Shown piece after piece: positions 38,601-50,054 of a stretch of 64,000 nucleotides of DNA. The DNA is from Liolophura sinensis (taxonomy: Eukaryota; Mollusca; Polyplacophora; Chitonida; Chitonidae): contig NC_088300.1 of the NCBI RefSeq assembly GCF_032854445.1, positions 2,480,001 through 2,544,000 of the forward strand. The letters are read 5' to 3'. The notes beneath the pieces were generated by a model, which worked only from the letters and a program-made list of their open reading frames with translations, ran no database searches and was not told where the DNA came from. Every line of letters begins with the position of its first letter. Position 1 is the stretch's first letter. The translations under genes and the position numbers were made by a program.

Positions 38601-38860
38601 CTCGTTAATTTTGTCTTTATCTCTTTATTCAATTAACTATTGTCCTAAAATTAACTGAATATTAAGCATGTAAATATTAAGAACAATTTTCAAAAATTGT
38701 GTATTCGTTGACCACATGGATAATAGAATATACCGTCTCTTTACAGCTCAGTCAGAGATTCGTGGTGGAGCCCGTGACCCCTGACCTCGTGAATATTCAG
38801 TCGTGTCTACTTCTGCAGCCAGATAAACCGATCGAGGTGCGATTTCTGGATAGAGATTAA
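32616..38860 (+). CDS. Mitochondrial-clan cytochrome P450, complete, nine exons
   Basis: Exons: 32616-33169, 33746-33936, 34468-34671, 35159-35319, 36338-36504, 36840-36918, 37400-37559, 38460-38503, 38747-38860 (TAA); all join in phase with GT/AG sites. The product is 557 residues from 32616, or 534 from the ATG at 32685 (numbering below uses 32685). The family is heme monooxygenases. Mitochondrial-clan members (CYP10, CYP11, CYP24, CYP27 types) take electrons from adrenodoxin on the inner membrane matrix side. Clan features: PFSAIPQKRGYPLIG, GRHPYHFDVAPWLEYRRESG, ILTAQGEDWGRMRRA, VVLFEKRLGCLEDRPNPDTE, HSTWKKHAQCWDALF. Conserved motifs: K-helix EALR (E400, R403), FCPDRW for the PERF region, and heme loop FGMGNRMCVG with Cys481. 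The I-helix is odd: GGIHSTTS replaces the usual (A/G)GxDTT, so the acidic residue is His346 and the catalytic Thr is Ser. Substrate is unknown. Intron 7 holds a family A SINE. Confidence 0.93.
33405..33605 (+). mobile_element. Possible SINE relic in P450 intron 1
   Basis: A B-box-like GATTCGAGTTCGATCCCC is followed by a structured body (CTTGAACATGATGTTCCAGT, GTGTTGCCGTTATATCG) and a short A run. It resembles a tRNA-derived SINE of a different family from A and B. No duplication of the target site was found. Confidence 0.35.
37902..38196 (+). mobile_element. Family A SINE in P450 intron 7
   Basis: Near full-length copy (37915-38183) from GGGGCCTCCGTGACCGAGG through the B-box-like GTGAGTTCAAGTCC to the tail ACACCAATCAAATAAATAAA. 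The A-box region (GTGACCGAGGGGAATTAG) is mutated relative to TGGCTCAGTTGG. Flanks ATAGATCATGTGA (37902-37914) and ATAGACCAGGTGA (38184-38196) are a 13-bp target duplication with two differences, suggesting some age. Confidence 0.88.
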
Positions 38861-39347
38861 CCTGCGGCTCGGAACCCCCACACCATATGCCAAGGGGAAC
38901 GTAGGAACCGCTATATAGGTCGTGCCGAGTGGAACGTCCGCTGTTTCCGAGCCGATATCAACCAGCCTTCAAGTCTTCTTCATGGGTACCATGCAAACTA
39001 CCTGCGCATTATGCAATGAAGGAGAAAAGCAAGAGACGAGTGTAACTGCTGATATATAAAGGCTGTTTGTCACAACAGATATATAGGTCGCATACTGAGT
39101 GGTGATACATGAACCTTACATATATCAGAATAGCCACCGATCATTTGGTCTGCATTTTTTTCAATCCATACCCTATGGTATACCTGTAGGCTACATATTG
39201 ACTAGTCCTATTCAACATGAATGGGATGTAGACAAAGCGTTTGTCAATACTTGTAAATTTGCCAGAAACTGTCTACTCAGACGATATTCTCAATTAAAGA
39301 ACATTGTTCAATATACATTTTCAGTTCTCTTTATATTTAGTATCATT

Positions 39348-39381
<34 letters not shown>

Positions 39382-40447
39382 CGTGTATTCAATACTTGTT
39401 GCATCAAGTTAAAAAACCACAGTTAAAGGTGTAAATATACTTGGAGTTTTACGTCGTATAATTTTTCGCAGTTAAAAGTGACCTCTAATTAACTGTGTAC
39501 GCATCTGTGTATAAATGCTGATTATAATCATAAGCTACAAATAAATAAAAATGGAAGTCTGTGTAGACCGGACATCATAAATGCGTAAATTGTTGAATGT
39601 GTCAAAATAATTGCGCAGTCAACACATAACATGACAGGAAGTGAGGTGTACCTCACACATGTCAACACTACAACAGTGTTTCCGTACTCCGGAAATCTGC
39701 GTAGAATCGCAGGAAAACAGTTGTAAAGCACTCAACTGTAATACCTGTTAACGGAAGAACTGTGTGAATTTTTTCCCGAGCTTTAGCATATGTGCATTCG
39801 GATGTTCTTATGTGCATACTTGTGAATATATACACGTGTACAATATCTGTACATAGACAAGCTTGCAGTATAATCGCATATACTCCCCTCTATCCCCAAA
39901 ATGACAGTTCGTTGTAAACAATATTCGACAGTATACTTATCTTTAACTTTCGCTTCCTATATGTGCTGATATACAGTTTGCACCGAATTTTTATTATTTG
40001 TTCGGTATAATCTCGGGCCTTTCCTCGGACGGCAGGACGGGTTCAATGTCGCCATATTTGCAGACCGGGCACCCTAATTTGTTGTTTGCTTGAAAGGTAA
40101 AATAAAAAACACCAAAATGAAGTATGTATTTCAGATGAAAGACCATTAAACATTGTCCAGGAATATAGTTGGATTAATATATTTTAGACATTTTCCAACC
40201 AAGTAAAACGGTTTTAAAACATCATATTCTACGGCGGTCTGTAGTGACCCAAGAGGTATCAATGACGTCACATCCATATTTCGACGAATGTATTCATAGA
40301 TCTACATGTATATGCATTTAGAGCGATGAAATGTAACAGCCGTGGTGTGTTAAGTGGCAAAAACCCGATGTGACTTCACTGGTCCAACATGGGCAGAAAA
40401 GCTCACCATATGGAATCCAAAGTTCCAAATGCATTCTAATAAGTTGA

Positions 40448-40478
<31 letters not shown>

Positions 40479-41897
40479 CCAGCTATTTGGGTGGACACTT
40501 TTTCATAGGCTATCATATGACACATGCCTCACGTTATTGTTTTCTTCGCTTTCAAGTACGGCGTCTCTTTTATAATTGGAATAGGCCTTCAGTCGTTATG
40601 GGGACTGGTTCAAGCCGGCCTTCGACTACCACATCATCATTAAACTCGAACTTGTCCTCTAACACAGAGTGTGGACCTATACAAAACACACGTAGGCCTA
40701 GCCAAAGATGCTCTTTCTTTAAAGTGAAACCGATTTGAGCTACAATCAATAATTTTCTCGCCAGAAGTGTCTATACGATATCACCCCTTTCCGGAAAGAT
40801 AAATGTGTGCCTGTTTATTTAACATTAGAGATATAGCCTACCAGTATACGCTCTTTAGGCAGCCTGGTTTCTACATGGTTTCATTGAACTTGCCAAAGCG
40901 GTTGTGTACTTAGAAATGGCTATGCTGTCTTCTACATGTATTTCATAGTGTACGGATGCATAGGTAATTACGACAACAAACGACGTGAACTCCCGCTTTT
41001 CTTTATTTCACCGAGCGAACTGAACAAATATTTATTTGGATCACCGTCTACTTTTTCAATATCATAAATAGGCACGCTGTAAATGCTCGGGTTTTTTCCT
41101 GTGAGCCATTTCATTACCATATCGAAAGCCATTCACCGCCTCGTCTTTTCAGCTTGTTCTCGCCATGATATGGCTGCAATATTGCCCGCGGGGCGTAAAG
41201 CACTAATCATTCATTCATTCATTCCCGTGGACAAAGCAGCAGGTTCTGCATTATTGTAAATAATGGGAAACAAATCCTCCAACTGCAGTACAATATCAAC
41301 TATGCGTAAATTACCTCCCTTGTCGCCACTCTTCTGCATTTTAGAGAACTGTCAGTTCGAGAACTGAATATGCGGCTATATTGACTCTTTTGAGATAAGG
41401 TGAGATTTTACTTACCTGCTAGGCACAAGCATGTAACCTTGCAAAATGTTTTCTGTGGAGGCGGGGACTAGACGCTGAGTACCAAGAGAGGGGAGAGAAA
41501 ACTGGTAAATCTGTTATTACAGAACACCTACGGAGAGGGGAGAAAACATGCAAACCCTGTTATAGGCGACTTTCGCATTTCGGGATACGAGCCACTACAC
41601 TCGCTACAACAGAACAGTCGTGATCAAGTTAGCATCCATTCTCGAACAGTGGCCTTTGAAATTTCTGATTTTCTCGGCCAATAAAACGACAAGCTTTCAA
41701 AGCAACACTATTTATTTGGTGTTTTCAATTTCTCCATTGTTTTTACTATAAGTTACAGCGAATGGGGACACGATTTCCAATGCAGGATTTCATTGAAACA
41801 GATATTTAATGCAGCAAGCATGCTGCTGCTAGGTTAGCCGCCCAAATGTGGCTCAACTGAGCTGACGATGTACTGACGTGCCGAGTAGACAGAGCCA
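38861..41897. other. P450 3' region and spacer
   Basis: Two overlapping AATAAA signals at about 39539-39548 could end the P450 mRNA, some 680 bp after the stop codon. A TG/TA microsatellite lies at 39350-39381 and an (ATA)n microsatellite at 40448-40476. Near 41150-41222 a fragment with ATGGCTGCAATATTGCC, GCGTAAAGCACTAATC and (ATTC)n looks like the tail of another SINE family. No further gene was recognised. Confidence 0.5.
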
Positions 41898-42700
41898 TAT
41901 GGCAAGCCGTCTTACTTTTTATTCCACTTTTCGTGATATCTTAAAATAATTCAAGATATCATGAACTTATTTAATGATATCAAAAAATGGATCCATGATA
42001 TCACAAATTGAATTTATAATATCAACAATGCATTTAATGATATCTGGAATGCTGACCATTTCTTGATGGCTTGAATTTAATTCTTGATATCATTAAATGT
42101 GGCGGTGCCATCTATCCCAGAACTCACTGCGTGCGATGTAACCAAAATGGTGGATTTGCAAACTGCAACTTGGTCTACTCTTGATAGAATTAGTAGGACA
42201 TTACGTGAAGTTTAGCGCTTGTTTTCGGACAGTAGTGACTTAGGAGTTATCATCACAATGTTGCTAGATAACTTAAACTGGCCTGAAATGTAGCATACAA
42301 TTCAACCATGTACTGAAGCCAAGGAATATTTTAACTAGGAATCACATCGAACAGCTTTGTTCTTCTGTCCGCCATCTTTGATGATATCTTGAAATGAATT
42401 TGTGATATCTGGAATTGAGTTGAAGATATCAAGAAATAAATAGTATTTGTTGATATCTTTAATTCTATTATTGGTATCTTTAATTCTTTTTCTGATATCT
42501 TTAAAGTATTTTCATGATATCTCAGTAATTCAATTAAAGATATTGGAAATTATTTTGATATCAGGAATGAAATTGGGATATCTGGAATGATTTTAAGATA
42601 TCTTAAATGATTTAAAGATATCATTAATTTATTTGAAGATATCTTAAATTATGTTAAGATATAACGAAAAGTGGAATAAAAAGTAAAACGGCTTGCCATA
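41898..42700. mobile_element. Terminal-inverted-repeat element with periodic GATATC palindromes
   Basis: The ends are inverted repeats about 45 bp long: TATGGCAAGCCGTCTTAC, TTTTTATTCCACTTTTCG on the left and the complement, with few mismatches, ending GGCTTGCCATA at 42700. Both sides are bordered by GAGCCA (41892-41897, 42701-42706), a probable 6-bp target duplication. Inside, GATATC or one-mismatch forms recur about every 21 bp: 41935, 41955, 41976, 41997, 42018, 42039 and 42086 on the left; 42383, 42404, 42425, 42452, 42474, 42494, 42516, 42539, 42557, 42577, 42597, 42617, 42638 and 42659 on the right. The centre (about 42105-42380) is unique and lacks a credible coding frame. It reads as a non-autonomous foldback or MITE-type transposon; the superfamily is unknown. 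Confidence 0.82.
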
Positions 42701-42706
42701 GAGCCA

Positions 42707-43595
42707 CGCTGACTTCTGGTATCACACAGGATGTCCAACAGATGTGTGAGCATGGGAAGAAGAACATTAGGTTTCCTTAACCATACCTTGAACACCTCTG
42801 TACTTCCCTTGCTGGCTTCAGTATACAACTGCAGGGCACCAAGTATTATAAACAGACAAATTATTTGGTGCCCAGCAGTAGTATACTGAGGCCTGCTGGG
42901 AAAGTACAGAGGTGTTCAAAGTAAGCTTATGGAACAAGACAGGCCTTTTCTAGAATACTTAATCGCAGCCCTACAGACCGAGTCAAAATCAAACGATTTC
43001 GGCGCACAAGTTGCCTCCACATCAATGGGTTGGTCGTCATTTTTGGCTGCCGTACGTGACTCGGGGATTTCAGCTCTAAACGTAATAAGCTGTCAAGCTA
43101 TAAAACCACAGGGTCTCACGATGCCACGTGGCAGGAAATTGCTTATTGCGTGACATTTAGTCCAAACATGGCGAAAGTATACGGACGTGAAGATGTTTCG
43201 ATAAAAAGAAACACGAATTTACTCTACCGACCCGTTGATCGGAACACAAAACTGAATCAACAGTTGTATGCAGGCATGAAGTATCTTTTCGTCGAGGCAT
43301 AAATCTACAAGGTCAGGGTTAAGGTAGAACAGTGAACACAGATCATTGCAGGTGTGTGCGAAACTGACTACCAACTCGGTACGGTAGTACATTGTTAAAT
43401 GTACTGTCAGTTTCACTTGTGGGGCTACCGCTAGGTTAAACCATAGACTGTTGATAGAAAATTAGGACCGAGCTTCCGTGTAATGCGAGATGCAGCTACA
43501 CTTCTGGAAAAAAAAATTGCCGGCCTTATGAAATGCGAAAGTGACTTATTACAGAGTAGGCTGCCTAAGGGGAGAAAATATGAGAACATGTGATT
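42707..43595. other. Spacer, no gene confirmed
   Basis: An open frame at 42929-43153 (+) of 74 codons has no recognised domain. The segment 42775-42920 contains a loose inverted repeat (ACACCTCTGTACTTCCC and its complement near 42896-42917). Nothing else is supported. Confidence 0.35.
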
Positions 43596-43599
43596 ACAA

Positions 43600-44600
43600 A
43601 GTACTTAGTAAGGAAGGAGGAGGGCGGGTGGACAAAGCATGCAAACCTAGCTGTAATTACACAAATCCTAAGAAAAGGGAGAGAGGACATGCAAACCTGT
43701 AATTAATCCTAAGAAAAGGGAGAGAGGACATGCAAACCTCTAATTACATAATCCTAGGAAAGGGGACAAAAACATGCAAACCTGTAATTAATCCTAAGAA
43801 AAGGGAGAGAGGACATGCAAACCTCTAATTACATAAATCCTAGGAAAGGGGACAAAAACATGCAAACCTGTAATTGCAGAGCACATATGGAGGTGTGTGT
43901 GTGGGGGGGGGGGGGGCATACACACTTGTAATTACAGATCACCTATGGTGGTGGAAGGTAACATGCAAACCTGTAATTACAGAGCAGCTATGGAGGTGTG
44001 GGGGGGGGGGGGAGGGGGCATACACACTTGTAATTACAGATCACCTATGTTGGTGGAAGGTAACATGCAAACCTATAATTACAGAGCACATATGGAGGTG
44101 TGGGGGGGAGGGGCATACACACTTGTAATTACAGATCACCTATGGTGGTGGAAGGTAACATGCAAACCTGTAATTACAGAGCACCTATGGAGGTGTGGGG
44201 GAAGGGGGGCATAACTCATTTGTAATTACAGATCACCTATGGTGGTGGAAGGTAACATGCAAACCTGTAATTACAGAGCACCTATGGAGGTGTGGGGGGG
44301 GGGGCATACACAGTTGTAATTACAGATCACCTATGGTGGTGGAAGGTAACATGCAAACCTGTAATTACAGAGCACCTATGGAGGTGTGGGGGAGGGGGCA
44401 TACACACTTGTAATTACAGATCACCTATGGTGGTGGAAGGTAACATGCAAACCTCTAATTACAGAGCACCTGTGGAGGTGTGGGGGGAGGGGGCATACAC
44501 ACTTGTAATTACAGATCACCTATGGTGGTGGAAGGTAACATGCAAACCTGTAATTACACAACTCCAAGGAAAGGTGAGAGAGAACATGCAAAGCATCTAG
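43600..44600. repeat. G-rich minisatellite, units about 93-103 bp
   Basis: It begins with 50-60 bp units (CATGCAAACCTGTAATTA, ATCCTAAGAAAAGGGAGAGA). From about 43870 it becomes compound units of about 93-103 bp: AGAGCACCTATGGAGGTGTG, a G run of variable length, GGCATACACACTTGTAATTA, CAGATCACCTATGGTGGTGG and AAGGTAACATGCAAACCTG. The G runs (7 to 14) account for the length variation. It lies directly upstream of the costars exon, probably in an intron. Confidence 0.9.
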
Positions 44601-44908
44601 GTTATTGAGAGAGAACATTACAGAGCAACTAAGTGGAGGGGGGGGGGATATAGTAAAACTTGTTATTACATGGCCCTAGGAATCGGGAAAGATGATAAGA
44701 ACCTGTAATTACAGATGACATAGGGATGGGGAAAGAATATGAGAAGGCACCTAGGAAAGGGGATAGAAAATAAAAATCTCTAATGACTTAGAAATGTGGA
44801 GACGAGATAGTTAGTAATCTTAACAGATTTGTAACAGGTAACGTATGGGAAGACATTGATGAGAAGGTCTCACATCAACAGGTGACATGACATATTTTCT
44901 GCTCACAG

Positions 44909-45428
44909 AACTATGGCTTACAGAGCTGTTTGAAGGGGCAGATAGCTCAGTGGCAGAAGAAAGCTGACGAACACGAAGAGAGGCAGCTGATCAATCCGTC
45001 TCTCAGACTGGGAGGGGGCGTCTCACAGGACCAAGCTGTCTAAAAATGACGCTAACTATGGACGACCTGTTGAGGGTTCCATGACGGAAACCCGCGGGAA
45101 GAAGGCTGGTCAAATGGTCAGTGGGGAGATCATAGAGCTCTGCCAGGTGATTCGTGAATTAGGGGTCCGTCAACGTGATGGCACCTATGTCATACCGTTC
45201 GGCCAACTGTTTGAGGCGTACACGCGGATTTCCAACAAGCTCGTCGGCATGCTGATGAGGGCTCGTAAGCAGAACTTGGTAAGCTTTACGGGAGAGATGC
45301 TCTACCAGCGACGGGATGACCACGTGGTCATTACTTTACTGCGCGTACCAGAATGTTTGCAGGAATTTTTTCAGAAAATATCACTGACATTAAAAATTTA
45401 TTCCTATGCAATCTTTCGCTGCAAATAA
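44909..45428 (+). CDS. Costars-domain (ABRA/STARS-like) terminal exon with a probable 1-bp frameshift
   Basis: An acceptor (TTTCTGCTCACAG) opens the exon. The first frame reads LKGQIAQWQKKADEHEERQL then INP, and stops at 45041. Shifting frame near 44994-45005 (one extra base in CCGTCTCTCAGAC) restores LSDWEGASHRTKLSKNDA, NYGRPVEGSMTETRG and the costars domain EIIELCQVIRELG...DGTYVIPFGQLFEAY...GMLMRARKQNLVSFTGEML...DDHVVITLLR (about 45129-45347). In the ABRA/STARS family this actin-binding domain ends a protein that promotes Rho signalling and SRF-dependent transcription. The W...A.EH...NP and YGRP.EGS parts match the family's pre-costars segment. Upstream exons were not identified. The shift may be an assembly error, an allele or a real lesion. 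Alternatively ATG 45081 starts a standalone 115-residue costars protein, like ABRACL. AATAAA at 45915-45920 is a good polyadenylation signal. Confidence 0.78.
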
Positions 45429-45914
45429 GATTACACGAAGAAGTAACAACTGGTGTTGAGAATACAAATACCTTGGCTAGGTGAGACGCTGTGAACTTTA
45501 GTTTCCAAACTTAGATGGCCAATTCAAACTGTCCACATTTTACAGAAGTAATTAAGGGGAGTTTTGTAACGCAGTTTCTGTAAGGTGGTTTCTGTTGAGA
45601 ATTACAGATGTAAAGCTTGTTTCCCTTTTCAAAAGGATTTATTCTCATGAGGGCACGGAGACAACGTGAACGAAGAATTTTGTCGATGGTTGCAATATTT
45701 CTCTGACTGTTGTCGATTTGCTCCGTCCATTTCTGGCCAATTCACTAATGTTTACTTAGAGTATGGTTAGTTCCTACCTGTACCTTCAGCTTATTGTGTT
45801 ACCAGTCCAACAGTGATGGTTTAGAGACGAATGTGTGCTGTGATGTAGGTATACTTTGATGTGCAATACTCATATCTCGCCAGAAATATTTTGGCAATTT
45901 GATGGTCTTCCGTG

Positions 45915-45920
45915 AATAAA
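45915..45920 (+). terminator. Polyadenylation signal for the costars gene
   Basis: AATAAA, 487 bp after the stop codon, followed by a T-rich stretch (GTTTTTAACC). This is the first canonical signal after the stop codon on this strand. Confidence 0.5.
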
Positions 45921-45928
45921 GTTTTTAA

Positions 45929-48455
45929 CCGCTTTCTAACTTGTCCATCTTGAATGCTTTAACCCCCCCCCCCCCCCCCACACCCAGTTATTTATTTGGT
46001 TGGTTTCACGCCGTACTCAAGAATATTCCCAGAATCAGTTAAAACGAATTTAATTTATATACATATGGATGTATGGAATGTAATTTCCCACCAAGGGGCA
46101 CGTGTCTGTTGCTGTAAACCTCCGTTGTAAATAGCTGTTTTCTCTTTCGCTTTGCCGTCGATACGTACCATTATGGTCCAAAGCAGTCGTCTGTACAGTC
46201 TTGGGTCAACTTTCACAAATCCATACACATCAGTTTTGCGTATCTTTTCCCGTAAATGCAGTCGCCTTATTTTGCTGGGATGTCTCCTATTAATAAGGTT
46301 AACAGAAAGGCTAAGTGGCTTCATTGGCATTTAACTGCCGTTTAACCGGTAAACGCCATACGTAAGAATTGTTTTGTTAACAAACACGCAGGTGGTCAGT
46401 TTTTGCCTCGTTGAAATACGACCTGTTCAAGACATGTTTTAGACACGACATGTGGGCGACGATTTCCTCGAAATAAACATCTCAGTACTCATTATTAGAA
46501 TGCTTAGTATGATTTTAACTTGATTATCACTGAACGCCATACTCGAGAATTTTTCACTATAGGCCTAGACGTACCAGGCGATCGGCACCATAGGCGGTGG
46601 AAAGGCGTAGTGCCCGGGGAAATGTACAAACTCGCATCTCTTGTGTCCCAGCACTTGCAAGGCAGAACACCTACAACCCTGCTCTCAAAATGCTTCACAC
46701 GAGCCAGCTAAAGACTGATTTCGAGACAGCCATATACGGTAGAATGTAAGACCACTTAAGCTCCGGTGTACTAATGGTACATGTACTGTGTTTGAAAGAG
46801 AATATCAAGTGCTTCCTTTCTTTTCACTGTAATCAGTATCGTCAAATAACAGGACTTCATACCTGATCTTCATAACTCCTTTGATATCACGACCAGCACT
46901 GGACTAAACTGTGCAACATCAGATCAGGGTGACCCTCCTTTGCCAGCTCAATCTGACAATATTAGGCTTGGTATGTAGAATATTGAGAGAGAGAAAAAAA
47001 ACATATTAAACGAGATTAGATTAATGTCCCGATTTATGTTCTTGGTTGTCAAATATAGCCACAAATACAAAGGGTAACTTGACTGTAGTTGAATCTTAAC
47101 ATGAATACTGTAATATTAAAGGATGGGCTAGTAACCCTGGTGTAAAATGGCCATTTCATTTTGCAAAAGGGGAGTCATTCTGGAGTCGTAATGATTTCTG
47201 GACTCAAAACCTGCATTTTGGACTTGCATTGGCTGCTCTTATTTTACAACAGACCATGGCGTGAAAGCAGTCAATATCACATGTTGCTGTCAGATAATAA
47301 TGAAGACAAGAATAATTCATTCAAAGTGGCCAATTGATCTAAACTGACAAGATAATATTCAACTCCAAACACAGTACACAAATATTAAAAAGTCTCCTTT
47401 TAATTATATAAAAGTTTCAAGCACTCAAATACAACCCCACACAATTCATGTCTTACTATGTTTGCATGCATATATGTTAAATTAGTTTATCACATAGTTT
47501 ATCCTTGATATCTTATAAAGCACTGTTCCCTGTATTAGTGTGCACAACACATGGGATGTCAGTCCATTTCACATGAATTCTGCCAGCTACCAATGGTTTT
47601 AACCCTATCTGCAGTAGTCAAACTCAGTGCTAGTAGAACTACTCAACAATGGTTTATACAACTCACAAAATCACTTAGGCTGGAGAAAATGCACAAAGCA
47701 ATCATACATAAACAATTATAGGATTATGAAATGTATTTCTTTTAGTGCCACATCACCGAGTTTCTGTTTTACATGTGTTATAGCACATATATTCATTTGA
47801 CTGATGTCCACAGGGTATTGCAGAATATATCCTGCTCAATTAGATTTGTGGGTGGAGTAAACCGGGCAAACCCCAGGGCAAACCCCATCTCCTCACCAGA
47901 TACCAGATAGCTCCTCAGCCAAGGTCACAACCAGCCCTGGGACAGCTCTGGTTATTAACCTGATCTGAGTGACCAGGAAACATCTTTCAGGAATGAACAT
48001 GAGCCAATCAGAGTGAACGACATTTCACCACACTATTAACAACAGAAAACACACATATGAACCACATGGCTGGCAGCCACTCAGCAAACATCAATAATCA
48101 TTCAAAACACATTCAACCACATTCACAAACACCACTAACATATATTTCTCCACTACTTAGAGGTACTGACAAGTAATCAGTATGTCTTATCTTACTCGGG
48201 AATCTTCCTGCTCCTTCAACATTAATTAAGAGTATATCTGATCAATACAACATCAGACCTTCATTTATACACTTGGATTTCTACAAAATCACAAGGCTTA
48301 AACTGTCCAATGTACACTGTTCGAACACAACAACTTTGTGTCTGTCCATGTAAACCACAATATTTACCACTGCTAACTACAAAACATACATTACTGAAAC
48401 ACTTTTCTAGGTCAGTGGTTACTTCCCTCGGCTTCACCGCAAGCTGATACCGTTT
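45929..48455. other. Spacer between two convergent genes
   Basis: A poly(C) tract lies at about 45962-45979. A reverse family A SINE tail fragment (TTTATTTGGTTGGTTTCACG) is at 45988-46030, and a degenerate SINE-like segment at about 46530-46640. The right part should include the 3' UTR of COX16, which is transcribed leftward. No exon was recognised. Confidence 0.45.
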
Positions 48456-49956
48456 TCACGACTGTTTACTAGAAACCTGTCGTTGTTCATCTTGAATTTT
48501 TTTAGAGTCTTCCCATGGGCGTGGACCACGGACATTTTGCCAGGTGTCAAGATTCATCTTTTGTAGAGACTGCAACAAACAACATTATTTGAATACATAT
48601 TTTAAAGTCAACATGTGACTGGAGTGTAGTAAATTGATAATTATGGAAATTAATAGACCATTATTTGGGAAGAATAGTAATCGATAATTGTGACCTGTTA
48701 TAATGCTGGGTCTTGTTTCACATAGCAGCTTTACAATCAAAACCAAATGATCTCAGGTACTTCAGTGATACTCATTTCATCTGGTGTACTAAGTAGCCAT
48801 GTATATTACCATGAGTAATACAACTACGAAAATACTGAAAGAAGGAGCAAAATTTGTTATAAAATCAAAATATAAAGCTATAAACATGTTAAGGGTCCTA
48901 ACATTGACCATGTGGCTGGAAAAGTTCAGTCCTAAATGACAACCACCATCCCACTCCACAAGTCTGCTCATCTACTTTCACTGAATATAAAGAAATCTGA
49001 CAAAAACAATAAATCTATTGAAACTAAAATATTCTAAAACATGAATTCTTACCTCATATTCACTCTCAATTGTGATTTTCTCTCTTTTCATTTTAACCCC
49101 ATATTTTTCTGCCTCCTCAGGAGTTATCTGAAAGGCATAAATAAAATTCAGGTGTGGACACAGAAAACATCTGGTTCAAGACTGGAGGTCTATATATATA
49201 TACATCCATGGTTCACTTTCAACAGCATAATTAATTAACACGGACAAAAAATGTGTACACTTGACTGCCTTGTTTCACTATTTAATTAAATTATAACATT
49301 TTTTTAATTCAATCGAATTCAAAGAAAATCTGTCATAAACTACTAATCTATCAAAAATCCAATATTCTACAGCCTTGGTAGACTGCCATGTAGATTCCTG
49401 CAAACAGAGTCAAAACATGATATAAACATACCATCTCTGACTTTCTGAACTGGTATCTTATGGAGGAGAATTCCTTCAGCCCAAATGATCCAGCGACGAC
49501 AAGGACCTGTTCACAGAACACGCAATAGTTTACTATACCGGTAGATATATTTTAATATTCTTATCACTTGATTCAAAAATCTGGTTAAGTGATCTATTTC
49601 ATATGCATCTGACAAAGACATTGATTGTACCGTGTTGCTCGAAATGAAAGCTTCCCACTCCGCTAGTATGAAGCCCCGTGTTCACACCAACCAGTACGCC
49701 ATGTACTTCACGGGCGTACATCACTACATGTATACAAGGAACACGCATGTTGTTGTTGTAACTTAGCTACTTCTGTTAAGACGTTGCCAGTTATCTGGGA
49801 TATCACATCACATACAGGTTTTGACAGTGATCAAATATTTGGCCTCATTCAATCTTTCTCATCTACAGCAACAATACTAACCAGGAAAGGCGCACCGAAG
49901 CGAATAAACTTTCTCTTTCTGGCCCGCCTCCACCAGTTTACTATGGGCAGCGTCAT
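48456..49956 (-). CDS. COX16: COX16, cytochrome c oxidase assembly factor, complete, four exons
   Basis: Minus-strand exons: 49956-49882 (ATG), 49506-49432, 49127-49053, 48569-48456 (TGA). The first three are each exactly 75 bp and phase 0; the protein is 112 residues. COX16 is a small inner-mitochondrial-membrane protein that helps assemble cytochrome c oxidase, acting around copper insertion into COX2. Residues 1-20 are basic (WWRRARKRKF). A membrane segment follows (FGAPFLVLVVAGSFGL, about 20-35), then LKEFSSIRYQFRKSEM, a charged helix, and the family signature WQNVRGPRPWED near residues 85-96. Length suits the family (about 105-140). Strong donors and acceptors match every junction. The ATG is the only one that yields the expected N-terminus. 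Confidence 0.93.
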
Positions 49957-50054
49957 TCCTTGGCATGAAAGTGGGGAACGGATGAACAGGCTTATCTCCC
50001 TTGATCCATTGCATGTCGATCCATTAAAACTGAGTTTGTATATGTATGTATGTG
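49957..50054. promoter_or_regulatory. Presumed COX16 promoter/5' UTR
   Basis: The immediate upstream side of the leftward COX16 gene. No TATA box is evident. The reversed SINE starting at about 50055 limits the ancestral promoter to roughly 100 bp unless the SINE is part of it. Confidence 0.3.

Noticed and set aside
40487..40738. 83-codon Ser/Thr-rich plus frame as an upstream exon of the costars gene
   Set aside because: No splice sites flank it, and no resemblance to ABRA/STARS N-termini could be argued.
46055..46330. 91-codon minus frame
   Set aside because: No domain, no splice context, overlaps repeat-rich spacer and has a plus-strand counterpart frame of similar length.
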